A stretch of 64,000 nt of DNA from Gracilimonas sp965227785 (GTDB taxonomy: Bacteria; Bacteroidota; Rhodothermia; Balneolales; Balneolaceae), in the NCBI RefSeq assembly GCF_965227785.1, contig NZ_OZ245785.1, forward strand, positions 930,001 to 994,000. The letters run 5' to 3'. The notes under the pieces were generated by a model. The model saw nothing but the letters and a program-made list of their open reading frames with translations. It searched no databases and was not told the origin of the DNA. This document shows, piece by piece, positions 25,015 through 33,588 of this stretch. The translations under genes were made by a program, and so were the position numbers. The number at the start of each line of letters is the position of its first letter. Within the stretch, counting starts at the first letter, position 1.

Positions 25015-26760
25015 TTAGAAATCACTAAAGTCTTCGTCATCTTCAAAAGGAATTAATTCGTGAGCTTCTACTCTTTTAGAAGACCCATTCTTATGACCAT
25101 TAGAATAAGTGTCATTTGAACCATTCCCGTTATGCTGTCCATTGCCATTAGTATGACCATTTCCATTTACGAATCCGTTATGGATGGTTTTGTTAATAAC
25201 TGGCTTTGATTCAGCACGCTGTATGAATGTACCGTTTCCTATACTGGCTGAGCTCCCTCCTCCAACAAGACCAACTAACTCAACAATGATATTATTCAAC
25301 TCATTGGCCTGAGAAGTAAGCTCTTCGGCCGCACTGGCTGATTCTTCTGAAGAAGAAGCATTATCCTGAACCACGTTATCCATTTCAGTCATTACCGACG
25401 TCATTTGCTCAATTCCGACAGCTTGCTCTTTGGAAGCCGCTGAAATTTCAACAACAAGTGTACTTACACTAGCGATACTCTGCTCAATAGCTTTAAGGTT
25501 TTCAGACACTTCTTCAGCTACACTTGAACCACGATCAGAGCTTGCCTGTGATTTTTGGATCAGTTCAGACGTATTCTGAGCAGCCTCCGCACTTCGTTGC
25601 GCCAGGTTACGTACTTCCTCGGCTACCACAGCAAATCCTTTTCCGGCTTCTCCGGCACGTGCAGCTTCAACGGCAGCATTAAGAGCCAGCAAATTGGTTT
25701 GAAATGCAATGTCATCAATGGTGTTGATAATTTTGGATGTTTCCTGGGCAGAGTTTTTAATCTCATTCATAGCCTGAACCATACGTTGCATGGCTTGCAC
25801 CCCGTTTTCAACCAGCGGCTTCGACTCATTCATGGCCAACTCAGCCTGACTTGAGTTATCATCGGTCTGCTTAATTTGGGCAGCCATCTCTTCCAATGAG
25901 GATGTCGTTTCTTGTAGACTTGCTGCCTGCTGGCTGGCACTTTCAGCCAACTGTTGGCTCGCACTAGAAAGTTGCTCAGAGGACACGCTAACCTGGTCAG
26001 AACCAGTTTTAAGTCTTTCAATAATGCTTTTGAGTACACTACTGATAGACCTGCCTACAAAGAATCCAAATGCCAGCACACCCAATACTGAAAGCACCGC
26101 TACCACACTAATAATCCAAACATAGTTGTTCACCGTTGACTGGGTATTATCGGCTAAAGCTCTTGCGCCTTCTTCAGCGGCAGTATTTATTGCAACCGAA
26201 CGATCCAGTAATTCCTGGTATTCTACAGCTGCTTTTCTTTCAGCATCAAATAAAGCATTGCTGACTTTTGTCAGCTCTGAAGGATCGGTGTTATTCTCCA
26301 AGGCCAGGGTTGCGTCAAGGTAGTCTTGAAGATTACTTTCATAACTTTCAATTACTTCTTTAAGCCCCACCATGTTTTCCTCAAGAACCGGCAGATCATA
26401 TTCTTCTACATATGCTTCAAATTCACCATACTCCCCATAGATTCTTTCGAATCTTGAAAGAGCTGACTCCATATAGGAAACATCATTAGTATTAGTAAAC
26501 TGCAGATGTTCGTAACCTGCTTTTCTTACAGCTGTTTCAAAGGCTGCAGCCGTTCCCCACTCATTAAATGATACTTCGGATAAAGAAGTAGTGTTGCTCT
26601 GAATTTTACTTAGTGAAAATAAAGCTATTGCCCCAAGAATCAGCGTTACTACAGCCGCAGACGCAGTTAAAAAGAATATTCTTTTACCTATGGTCCAGCT
26701 ACCTTCTGCTGCGCTCACTTCCTCAGTTATGTTGTTCAGATAGTTATTAATCGATGACAT
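25015..26760 (-). CDS. Methyl-accepting chemotaxis protein (4-helix-bundle sensor, no clear HAMP)
   Basis: A 581-residue receptor. Membrane helix 1 is at ~27-49, a helical-bundle periplasmic sensor (4HB-like) follows to ~212, and helix 2 is at ~213-235. The typical HAMP motifs are not seen after helix 2; the sequence passes almost directly into Ser/Gln-rich methylation heptads. The kinase-control tip is canonical (IDDIAFQTNLLALNAAVEAARAGEAGKGFAVVAEEV, 348-383). The C terminus has an Asn/Gly-repeat linker and an acidic end (EDDEDFSDF) that does not match the NWETF tether of CheR/CheB. It is co-transcribed with cheW (33-bp gap). A GAGG Shine-Dalgarno supports the start. Confidence 0.95.
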   Translation of the reverse strand: MSSINNYLNNITEEVSAAEGSWTIGKRIFFLTASAAVVTLILGAIALFSLSKIQSNTTSLSEVSFNEWGTAAAFETAVRKAGYEHLQFTNTNDVSYMESALSRFERIYGEYGEFEAYVEEYDLPVLEENMVGLKEVIESYESNLQDYLDATLALENNTDPSELTKVSNALFDAERKAAVEYQELLDRSVAINTAAEEGARALADNTQSTVNNYVWIISVVAVLSVLGVLAFGFFVGRSISSVLKSIIERLKTGSDQVSVSSEQLSSASQQLAESASQQAASLQETTSSLEEMAAQIKQTDDNSSQAELAMNESKPLVENGVQAMQRMVQAMNEIKNSAQETSKIINTIDDIAFQTNLLALNAAVEAARAGEAGKGFAVVAEEVRNLAQRSAEAAQNTSELIQKSQASSDRGSSVAEEVSENLKAIEQSIASVSTLVVEISAASKEQAVGIEQMTSVMTEMDNVVQDNASSSEESASAAEELTSQANELNNIIVELVGLVGGGSSASIGNGTFIQRAESKPVINKTIHNGFVNGNGHTNGNGQHNGNGSNDTYSNGHKNGSSKRVEAHELIPFEDDEDFSDF

Positions 26761-26793
26761 TGTTACCTCATGTTTACTGTTTTAATTTTTTGA

Positions 26794-27378
26794 TTAAGCT
26801 GCAGCTTCGTTGGTTTCCAGTACCTCTTCCGGTACATCAAATAATACTTTGTGGATATCAACGATCATTTTTACAGACTCGTTAACCTTGCCGATACCTG
26901 CCAGGTATTCACTGTTTCCCTTCACTCCAAATGAAGGCACTTCCTCGATTTGATTTTCTTTGATGTCGGCCACTTCTGATACTTTATCCACCAGTACCCC
27001 CATCAGGTAATCATCCTCTTGTACAACAATCACGCAGGTTTCGTCTGTGTCTTCCACAGCAGACAGCTCAAAGCGAAGACGCAGATTCATTACAGGAACA
27101 ATCTTCCCCCTAAGGTTTAATACTCCGCGTATATACTTCGGCATTTTTGGAACAGGCGTAATCGGCATTAATCCAATAATTTCCTGTACTTTTAAAATTT
27201 CAATTGCATATTCCTCTTTACCTAAAAAGAAGCTGAGAAATTTTCCGCCAGCTATAATATGGTCCGTTGTTTCGGCCTCTTTTTCCTTAACCAGTGTTTC
27301 TTCCATGTCAATGATAGTTTTGCTTCTTTTCAGGCTTTTGGGATCGTACAGCTGAGAACCCTCATACAGAGACCCCAT
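26794..27378 (-). CDS. cheW: Chemotaxis coupling protein CheW
   Basis: CheW adaptor, 194 residues from the ATG at 27376-27378 (a TTG two codons upstream is possible but unlikely). An N-terminal extension of ~45 residues precedes the two-lobed CheW domain (FLSFFLGKEEYAIEILKVQEIIGLMPITPVP, then GVLNLRGKIVPVMNLRLRF, then VLVDKVSEVADI). It couples receptors to CheA. First gene of a unit with the mcp; a sigma-28-like promoter lies ~36 bp upstream. Confidence 0.95.
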   Translation of the reverse strand: MGSLYEGSQLYDPKSLKRSKTIIDMEETLVKEKEAETTDHIIAGGKFLSFFLGKEEYAIEILKVQEIIGLMPITPVPKMPKYIRGVLNLRGKIVPVMNLRLRFELSAVEDTDETCVIVVQEDDYLMGVLVDKVSEVADIKENQIEEVPSFGVKGNSEYLAGIGKVNESVKMIVDIHKVLFDVPEEVLETNEAAA

Positions 27379-27413
27379 CGCCAAAAAGCGTAGTTATTGG
27401 TTTGATAGTTAGT

Positions 27414-27440
27414 TTATCGGACGCGCCCGGATTTTCTTAA
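27414..27440 (-). promoter_or_regulatory. Sigma-28 (FliA)-like promoter of cheW-mcp
   Basis: The minus strand reads TTAAGAAA-N11-TCCGATAA. The -10 matches 7/8 of the FliA consensus and the spacing is exact; the -35 keeps the TxAAG core. The predicted leader is ~29 nt. Confidence 0.7.
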
Positions 27441-27513
27441 ATGATTTTAATATCCGGAGGCAACTATTTCCGATGGGGATGACTCTATCATAACATCCTC
27501 TCTCTTTCGAGAA

Positions 27514-27652
27514 GTTATTCAGAGCATAGCGCCTGCCGACCGTTCCGGGTTGAATGAATCTTAGCCATGAAATGCTTACCAAGCATTTTCTGGCTGAGAT
27601 CCTTCGCGGTTAATACCAAGATCCATTCAAATTTTCCTGCGCTCAGGATGAC
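27514..27652 (+). repeat. Hairpin repeat, copy 7 (with a 24-bp insertion)
   Basis: Same family and orientation as the array at 38-1542. After AGCG an extra ~24 bp (CCTGCCGACCGTTCCGG...) is inserted. The apical stem is perfect: AAATGCTT-ACC-AAGCATTT. A partial right end (GATGAC, 27478-27483) precedes it. Confidence 0.8.
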
Positions 27653-27684
27653 CGTATTCAGACTACCTTAACGGTATCAGGAAA

Positions 27685-27801
27685 GTCTTTCAGAGCGTAG
27701 CGATGAACCTTGGCCACGAGCTGTTTACCAAGCAGTTCATGGCACAGATCCTTCGCGGTTAACACCAGAACCTATTCAAATTTTCCTGCGCTCAGGATGA
27801 C
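27685..27801 (+). repeat. Hairpin repeat, copy 8
   Basis: Full copy directly after copy 7. The apical stem has changed to CTGTTT-ACC-AAGCAG: both sides differ from copy 7 but still pair, i.e. compensatory change. The rest of the gene-free stretch 27379-27920 holds the cheW promoter and the terminator of the tonB-like gene. Confidence 0.8.
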
Positions 27802-27860
27802 TCTATAGCTGTGGTCAGATAAGATTTATGCGAATGGATATGGAATCTCTGATCAAAAAA

Positions 27861-27890
27861 AAAGCATTACCCTGATCAGGATAATGCTTT
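27861..27890 (-). terminator. Terminator after the secreted TonB-like gene
   Basis: AAAGCATTA/TAATGCTTT stem with the palindrome CCTGATCAGG inside, followed on the minus strand by a run of nine T. Confidence 0.85.
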
Positions 27891-27920
27891 TGGGGATGTT
27901 ATGTCTTAGTCTAAAGTTCT

Positions 27921-28337
27921 TTAGCTGTTGATTTTGAAGCTTACAGGAAGTGTGTAGTACACCTTAACAGCTTTACCCTGTAATTTCCCTGGAGTAAATT
28001 TCACCTTTTTAATTCCTTCAATCGCAGCCTCACCACAACCCGCTCCAATATCTTTTATTACTTCCGGGTTCTTAACTTTTCCATTTTCATCAACTACGAA
28101 TTTGACAAAAACACGTCCTTCAATACGTCCGGCTACAGCAGCACGGGGATAATCAATATTTTTATAAACCTCTTTAATGCCGCCTTCAATCTCGGGCATC
28201 TGATCTACTACATCATAGATCTTTACAGAGTCATCGGCAGCGCTCTCAACAATTTTTGATAATGATTCAGCATTTGCACTCGATACAAGTGCCAGTGCAA
28301 TTACAAAAGAAAATAGTTGTATTGATTTCTTAAGCAT
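27921..28337 (-). CDS. Secreted TonB C-terminal domain protein
   Basis: A 138-residue protein with an N-terminal signal peptide (cleavage probably after SANA, ~residue 23) and one TonB_C domain (YPRAAVAGRIEGRVFVKFVVDENGKVKNPEV...CGEAAIEGIKKVKFTPGKLQG...YTLPVSF). It lacks the membrane anchor and Pro-rich linker of true TonB, so it is periplasmic and probably not an ExbBD-driven energy transducer. The precise role is unknown. It is a single-gene unit with its own terminator and a FliA-like promoter, which would make it part of the motility regulon. Confidence 0.88.
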   Translation of the reverse strand: MLKKSIQLFSFVIALALVSSANAESLSKIVESAADDSVKIYDVVDQMPEIEGGIKEVYKNIDYPRAAVAGRIEGRVFVKFVVDENGKVKNPEVIKDIGAGCGEAAIEGIKKVKFTPGKLQGKAVKVYYTLPVSFKINS

Positions 28338-28401
28338 GGGTTTTTCCTCAATTTTGGATATCTGTATAAAAAATATTCAGGTATTAGTATTTCTTATACA
28401 G

Positions 28402-28428
28402 TTATCGGCCGGCCCATTTTTTTCTTAA
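28402..28428 (-). promoter_or_regulatory. Sigma-28 (FliA)-like promoter of the secreted TonB-like gene
   Basis: The minus strand reads TTAAGAAA-N11-GCCGATAA. The -10 is a perfect FliA match, the spacing is exact and the -35 is identical to that before cheW. The predicted leader is ~58 nt. Confidence 0.8.
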
Positions 28429-28512
28429 ATGTTTTTCTTAAAATTTTTTAATAAAAGATTCCTTTACAACAAAAACTGCCTAATCAGGCAAAACAGAATA
28501 CTACGGACAAAA

Positions 28513-28546
28513 AAAAAGCAGTAGTAAATTCTTACTACTGCTTTTT
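28513..28546 (-). terminator. Strong terminator after the REC-HK gene
   Basis: AAAAAGCAGTAGTAA-N4-TTACTACTGCTTTTT, a perfect 15-bp stem followed on the minus strand by further T residues. It ends the 32865-28566 unit. Confidence 0.92.
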
Positions 28547-28565
28547 AAAATCCGGGTATTAAAAC

Positions 28566-29708
28566 TTAAGCGGCTATTACCCCTTGCTCTGTTTGGGGAA
28601 TCATCAGGGTAAATGTTGAACCTGAGCCTTCTTTACTATCAACCGAGATACTACCGCCGTGCAACTTTGCCAGTTCATTGCAAAGCAGTAACCCAAAACC
28701 TGCACCATTAATATTCATGGAGGATTCATCTTTGGGGTGCTCCATTTTGAAAAGGCGTTCCTTTACCTGTTCAGACATACCAATGCCATGATCTTTGACT
28801 GAGATCTTCAGGTTCTCATTAAACTCTATGTTGATATCGATGGTACTCCCATTCTTGTCACTGAATTTGAGTGCATTCGATAAGAAATTCCGAATTATCG
28901 TTCGGATGAAAGACTTATCCGCATTTATTTCGAAATCTTCTTCCGGATGTATCCGAATTTTAATGGCTTTCTTGTCAGCTATAAGCTTCATTGCTTTAGC
29001 GTCTTCTTCAATCGCCCTTAGTAAGTAGAAATTACTTCGGTTCACTTTCAATTCTTTGCTTTGCACGCGGGCCCAGCTCAGTAAATCGGTAAGCAGATTC
29101 CACAAGTTGGTAGAAGATTCATTAATTAATGTGAGGAATCTCTTCAGTTTTTGGGGATCCGTATTTTCGAGATCGTTTAGCAGCATGTTTATAACACCAC
29201 TTATCCCGTTTACAGGACCTCTCAGGTCATGCCCGATTACCGAGTAAATCCGGTCTTTCATCAGGCTTAATTCTTCAAGCTTCTGGTTTTGCTCTGTCAG
29301 CTGATCTTTAGACAGCTTAAGGGAGATATGGGTATCAACCCGTGCCAGTAATTCCTGGTTATTGAAGGGCTTGGTTACATAGTCTGCCCCTCCCAGGCTC
29401 AACCCCTTTATTATACTTTCCTGCTCTACTTTAGCTGTTAAAAATATAACGGGGATATGATTCAGCTCAGGATCTTCTTTCAAGTCCTCACAAACCTCAA
29501 ATCCATTTTTCCCCGGCATCATTACATCCAGTAATATCAAATCCGGCTGATACTTACGAGCACTATCCAGCACCTGTTCAGATTTTGAGACGGCAGCAAT
29601 CTTATATCCCTGGTCCCTTAGGGTACTACCCAATAGTTGCAGGTTTTTGGGTATATCGTCCACAATAAGGATAAATCCTTTTGTTGTATTAGTATTTTGC
29701 TCTTTCAT
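28566..29708 (-). CDS. Response regulator-histidine kinase (REC-HisKA-HATPase)
   Basis: About 380 residues from the ATG at 29706-29708. An N-terminal receiver has phospho-acceptor Asp61 (LILLDVMMPGKNG) and Lys113 in VTKPF. A linker helix leads to a HisKA box with His160 (YSVIGHDLRGPVNGISG) and an HATPase_c domain with DHGIGM and GAGFGLLL motifs. Cytoplasmic. The start overlaps the end of the upstream hybrid kinase by 20 bp, so the two are translationally linked and probably form a relay. Confidence 0.92.
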   Translation of the reverse strand: MKEQNTNTTKGFILIVDDIPKNLQLLGSTLRDQGYKIAAVSKSEQVLDSARKYQPDLILLDVMMPGKNGFEVCEDLKEDPELNHIPVIFLTAKVEQESIIKGLSLGGADYVTKPFNNQELLARVDTHISLKLSKDQLTEQNQKLEELSLMKDRIYSVIGHDLRGPVNGISGVINMLLNDLENTDPQKLKRFLTLINESSTNLWNLLTDLLSWARVQSKELKVNRSNFYLLRAIEEDAKAMKLIADKKAIKIRIHPEEDFEINADKSFIRTIIRNFLSNALKFSDKNGSTIDINIEFNENLKISVKDHGIGMSEQVKERLFKMEHPKDESSMNINGAGFGLLLCNELAKLHGGSISVDSKEGSGSTFTLMIPQTEQGVIAA

Positions 29709-32700
29709 AGCTTTCAACTGATTCCTTATTGTTTGATTTGACCGGTACAATCCTTTCTATAACCCGATCATACTTATTTAGTGATTCCTCCACACCTTCT
29801 ATATCAAAAGTAAAGGTGTATTCCAGAAGGTTATCGGCTAAAGTTTTTAGTTCTGAAATATTTAATTCCGATCCTGCATTTTTGAGCTCTTCCCCGAAGG
29901 CTTCACAGATATCCATCATCAAAGCCTCGCGGTCAATTTCCTGTAACATTGTGCTTAACTTAGGCTCCCATTCAGCCAGAAATTTCTGAGACTCAGCGTC
30001 AGACCAGTCCTCATATTCTTCAGAGACCGCAATGTCTGTTTCGGAAAGGATTTTCTCAGTTGCTGTTTTGATAGCTTTAAAAGCTAAGAACTCACTCAAG
30101 CTGTTTACAAGGTTTGAATAACTGATTGGTTTGCGAAGATAACCGTCAAAGCCCAGTTCTTTTACCTCATCGCCATAGCCAATAAATCCCGAAGCTGTAA
30201 GTGCCAGAATTTTTACATTCGGGTTGTACTCCTTAATGACTTTCATTGCCTCGACACCGTCCAATCCCGGCATTTTTATATCCATCAGGATGAGGTCAAT
30301 CTCATTTTCTTTGGCATTTTTGATAGCTTCGGCTCCGTTATCGGCCTGCAGAATAGTAAGTGGATGGTCTTTCAGGAATTCAGCAACCAGCTCTCTGTTC
30401 GTTGCAATGTCGTCTGCAACCAAAACTGTTGCCTCTTCAAAAAGAATATCTTCGTTCAGGATATCATCTCTTTTCTGTTCTACAACTACGGATGAGGTTA
30501 CTACTTTTGGAATTGTAATCGTAAAGCAGCTTCCCTGCCCCACTTCGCTTTCTACAGAAATACTCCCTCCTATCATCTGGATAAGCTTTTTACTAATTGC
30601 CAGTCCCAAGCCGGTTCCTCCAAATTCATCCGTAATCTTTCTGCTTTGCTGCTCAAAGGCATCGAAAATTTTCTCAATCCTGTCCCGGGCAATCCCAATT
30701 CCGGTATCACGTACTTTAATAACCAGGTCCACTTTACTTAGATCCTGCTCAAGGTCAGCACTTAATTCTATGGTTACTTTTCCATTCTTGGTGAACTTTA
30801 TGGCATTACCCACCAGATTAAACAGAACCTGACGTAGTTGAACATCGTCTAACAGCAGTGCATCCGGTATTTCTTCATCAATAATCACGTCGAGATTGAT
30901 TCCTTTCTGTCTGCTTTTAACGGAGAAAATATCTTTGATTTCCCGGATAAAGCTCTTCACGTTCACAGGACTCAAATTCACTTCCTGCTTACCGGCCTCA
31001 ATTTTTGATAGATCCAGGATGTCGTTGATCAGCTGTAAAAGCATCTTACCGCTGCTGGTAATGTTTTCCAGATACTTCTTACTTACACCTGTGGTAGCTC
31101 TCTTTTGAAGCAATTCCGTAAACCCTAAAATAGAATTCATCGGGGTACGGATTTCGTGACTGATATTGGCTATGAATTCACTTTTAGCTTTGTTGGCAGC
31201 CTCAGCTTCTTCTTTTGCCTTCAGTAATTCCATTTCCATTTTTTTGCGATCGGTAAGGTCTTGGAATACACCATAAAGTTTATGAATGGTTCCGTCTTCT
31301 TTCTTTTCAGCCAAACCGATAGCCCGAACCCAACGCTCATTTCCTTTAGCTGTTATAAATGGAACTTCAAGATCATATCCTTCTCCGGTTTGAACAGCAT
31401 GATTTACTGCCGCCTCGATAATATTTCGGGCTTCACCAGGATAATAACTTAAAGCATTTTCCAGGTCTATATCAGTTCCAACAGGTATTTCATGAATGTT
31501 ATATACCTCCTCGGTCCACATGGGTTTACTCGTGGCCAGATCTACTTCCCAGCCCCCAACAGCGGCCAGCTTATTGGTTTCCTTCAGTAATAGCTCAAGT
31601 CGCTTTCTCTCCGTAACATCCCGGGAACCTGTTCGGAGTTTTATCACCTCTCCTGCATCATTCGTGACCGGCTCAGTAGCCGTTTCAAACCAGATATACT
31701 CACCGTTCTTTTTTCTGATCCGGTAGGTAAAACTCTTTACCTGCTCTCCGTTCTGAGCTTTCTTATGAGACTCATTTTGAATTTTTTCTAAGTCATCCTG
31801 ATGAAAAAGAACGTATGGACTGGTTCCTATTAATTCTTCTGGTTTATAACCTAAAAGTTGTTCCACTACCGGGGAAATATACAGGTAGGTTCCGTCCGCC
31901 TCATGCAAACACACCATATCGGCCGAATGATTAGCCAGCAGCTCATACAATTCCCGGCTTTCTTCAAGCTCTTCCTCAATCTCTTTCTTTTCCAGGATTG
32001 AGCCGACCCATTCTGCCAGCAGCGTAAGGGTGTCTTTATCTCCACGGGTAAACTCTTCTCTTTCTTTTCCACTTGAAAAATTCAGCGTTCCGTACAACTT
32101 TCCATCAACATACACCGGAGCCCCGATGTAGCTTTCCAGATTGAATTGTTCATAACAAATATGATGGCAATACTTCGACTCTCCCATATGATTAATAGCA
32201 AGCACATTGTCAGCTTTCAACATGATGTCGCAGTACGTATTGGCAAGCTCAAATTCCATCCCCATTTCCAAACCTGAATCGGCCGGGTAGAAATATTCGA
32301 CCCGATACTTCTGCTGCTCTACAGAACTGATGATCCCTAACTCCAGGCCAAGCAGTTCTGATGTCAGCTTTAGGGCCTGGTTGATCTGGTGGTTGTAATT
32401 ATAAGTGTCCTGACTCATCACCTTTACCAAAAGATGCAACTGATTGGTAAGCTGAATCAGGTTTGTTTCTTTGTACTTCTGATCTCTCAGGTCTTTAATT
32501 AAACCCAAAAAGCCTATCGTATCTCCTTCACTATTCTTTACTACGCTTCCTACAGTTTCAGCAATAAACTCTTCCCCTTCCCTGGTTTTATAGTCTATTT
32601 CGTACGAATCCTTCCGGATTGAAGACTTCTTATTGTATTTCGTTTCCCCGGTTTGTTTAAAATCTTCCTTATTTGCGTACAGGATAGCCGTTTTTTCACC

Positions 32701-32865
32701 GATCACATCTTTAGCTGAAAACCCGAACATCTCTTCAAAGGCATTATTCACAGCTATTATCTTCCGTTCTGCATTTGTTACCACCGCAGCATGTGGTATG
32801 CTTTGAAATACCGATTTAAGGAAGTCAGTATTCAGGTTTCGTAAAAATTGTTCTTCGGTTTTCAT
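29689..32865 (-). CDS. Large hybrid sensor kinase (PAS-GAF-PAS-PAS-HisKA-HATPase-REC)
   Basis: A 1058-residue soluble kinase. PAS at ~15-130, GAF ~150-295 (with a Cys/His cluster KYCHHICYE at 231-239), PAS ~305-420, PAS ~430-545, HisKA with His570 (FIANISHEIRTPMNSILGF), HATPase ~675-790 and a receiver with Asp862 (LILMDIKMPGLDG). The last ~110 residues are helical but show no clear HPt histidine. The GAF cysteines/histidines might bind a metal or cofactor (inference). First gene of a two-kinase unit with a FliA-like -10 element upstream. Confidence 0.93.
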   Translation of the reverse strand: MKTEEQFLRNLNTDFLKSVFQSIPHAAVVTNAERKIIAVNNAFEEMFGFSAKDVIGEKTAILYANKEDFKQTGETKYNKKSSIRKDSYEIDYKTREGEEFIAETVGSVVKNSEGDTIGFLGLIKDLRDQKYKETNLIQLTNQLHLLVKVMSQDTYNYNHQINQALKLTSELLGLELGIISSVEQQKYRVEYFYPADSGLEMGMEFELANTYCDIMLKADNVLAINHMGESKYCHHICYEQFNLESYIGAPVYVDGKLYGTLNFSSGKEREEFTRGDKDTLTLLAEWVGSILEKKEIEEELEESRELYELLANHSADMVCLHEADGTYLYISPVVEQLLGYKPEELIGTSPYVLFHQDDLEKIQNESHKKAQNGEQVKSFTYRIRKKNGEYIWFETATEPVTNDAGEVIKLRTGSRDVTERKRLELLLKETNKLAAVGGWEVDLATSKPMWTEEVYNIHEIPVGTDIDLENALSYYPGEARNIIEAAVNHAVQTGEGYDLEVPFITAKGNERWVRAIGLAEKKEDGTIHKLYGVFQDLTDRKKMEMELLKAKEEAEAANKAKSEFIANISHEIRTPMNSILGFTELLQKRATTGVSKKYLENITSSGKMLLQLINDILDLSKIEAGKQEVNLSPVNVKSFIREIKDIFSVKSRQKGINLDVIIDEEIPDALLLDDVQLRQVLFNLVGNAIKFTKNGKVTIELSADLEQDLSKVDLVIKVRDTGIGIARDRIEKIFDAFEQQSRKITDEFGGTGLGLAISKKLIQMIGGSISVESEVGQGSCFTITIPKVVTSSVVVEQKRDDILNEDILFEEATVLVADDIATNRELVAEFLKDHPLTILQADNGAEAIKNAKENEIDLILMDIKMPGLDGVEAMKVIKEYNPNVKILALTASGFIGYGDEVKELGFDGYLRKPISYSNLVNSLSEFLAFKAIKTATEKILSETDIAVSEEYEDWSDAESQKFLAEWEPKLSTMLQEIDREALMMDICEAFGEELKNAGSELNISELKTLADNLLEYTFTFDIEGVEESLNKYDRVIERIVPVKSNNKESVESYERAKY

Positions 32866-32900
32866 AATCTCTTTAACTATTTAAGCCGGGTTGATTTGGC

Positions 32901-32927
32901 TTATCGGCCAAAACGATTCCTTATGAA
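32901..32927 (-). promoter_or_regulatory. Possible sigma-28 promoter of the hybrid kinase unit
   Basis: The -10 is a perfect GCCGATAA on the minus strand (32901-32908) and the leader would be ~29 nt as for cheW. The -35 octamer at the right spacing (TTCATAAG, 32920-32927) is poor. In the remaining gap (to 33191) there is only a small ATAGGTA/TACCTAT dyad at 33030-33047. Confidence 0.5.
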
Positions 32928-33191
32928 GAGCTTCGAAGAATAAACTTCATTAGAAAATTTTAATAAAAGTTAGGCGCTACCTGTGTCTAATGAATCGGCT
33001 TTTTAACCTAAATTTTTGAAAAGAATTTGATAGGTAATAATACCTATACATTACAATAACTTGAGGCGTAAATAAGCAATACTAAGCTAATAGCACAGAA
33101 GAACAGCTTCGCTGCTTCATGCCATGACTGTTTAATCCTGAGTGAAGACTAAATCAAATCAGAGCAAAAAATAAAACACCACCCTGGTTAA

Positions 33192-33572
33192 TTAGTGCAT
33201 TACTCCTAAAACTGAAAGAATCTTTTCTTTCAAAATTTCCGGCGTAAAGGGTTTGTGAACAAAACCGGCGTACTGTTCGTCAATAATTTTGATTCGCTCG
33301 TTGTTACTTTCCGTTGAAACTATAAGTACCGGCATATCCATAGTGATGGGATTTCTCCGGACATTGTCCAGCATTTCCATTCCATCCATGATTGGCATAT
33401 TCACGTCAATGAAAAGTAAATCCAGCCAGTTGTTGTCAACTACTTCCAATCCTTCGGCACCGTTGCTTGCCTGGTAAACTTCACCTATCTCAATTCCGGT
33501 ATTCTTAATTGTTTTGATGATCATACTTCGCATTACAGCGCTGTCGTCTACCACAAGTATGTTAATTGCCAT
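33192..33572 (-). CDS. CheY-like single-domain response regulator
   Basis: A 126-residue receiver domain with Asp9/Asp10, phospho-acceptor Asp56 (LLFIDVNMPIMDG), a Ser/Thr in VSTES and Lys in FVHKP. No output domain. Last gene of the chemotaxis operon, 16 bp after the second cheB (33589). Shares the NNERI...GFVHKP pattern with the regulators at 24070 and 36637, so a paralog; partner could be CheA or the switch. Confidence 0.93.
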   Translation of the reverse strand: MAINILVVDDSAVMRSMIIKTIKNTGIEIGEVYQASNGAEGLEVVDNNWLDLLFIDVNMPIMDGMEMLDNVRRNPITMDMPVLIVSTESNNERIKIIDEQYAGFVHKPFTPEILKEKILSVLGVMH

Positions 33573-33588
33573 TTTTATCTCCAGTTTG

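Noticed and set aside
30224..30832. 202-codon plus-strand ORF opposite the hybrid kinase
   Set aside because: Antisense shadow of the ATPase/receiver coding sequence.
33030..33047. ATAGGTA-N4-TACCTAT dyad
   Set aside because: Short, AT-rich and remote from start codons; it may be chance.
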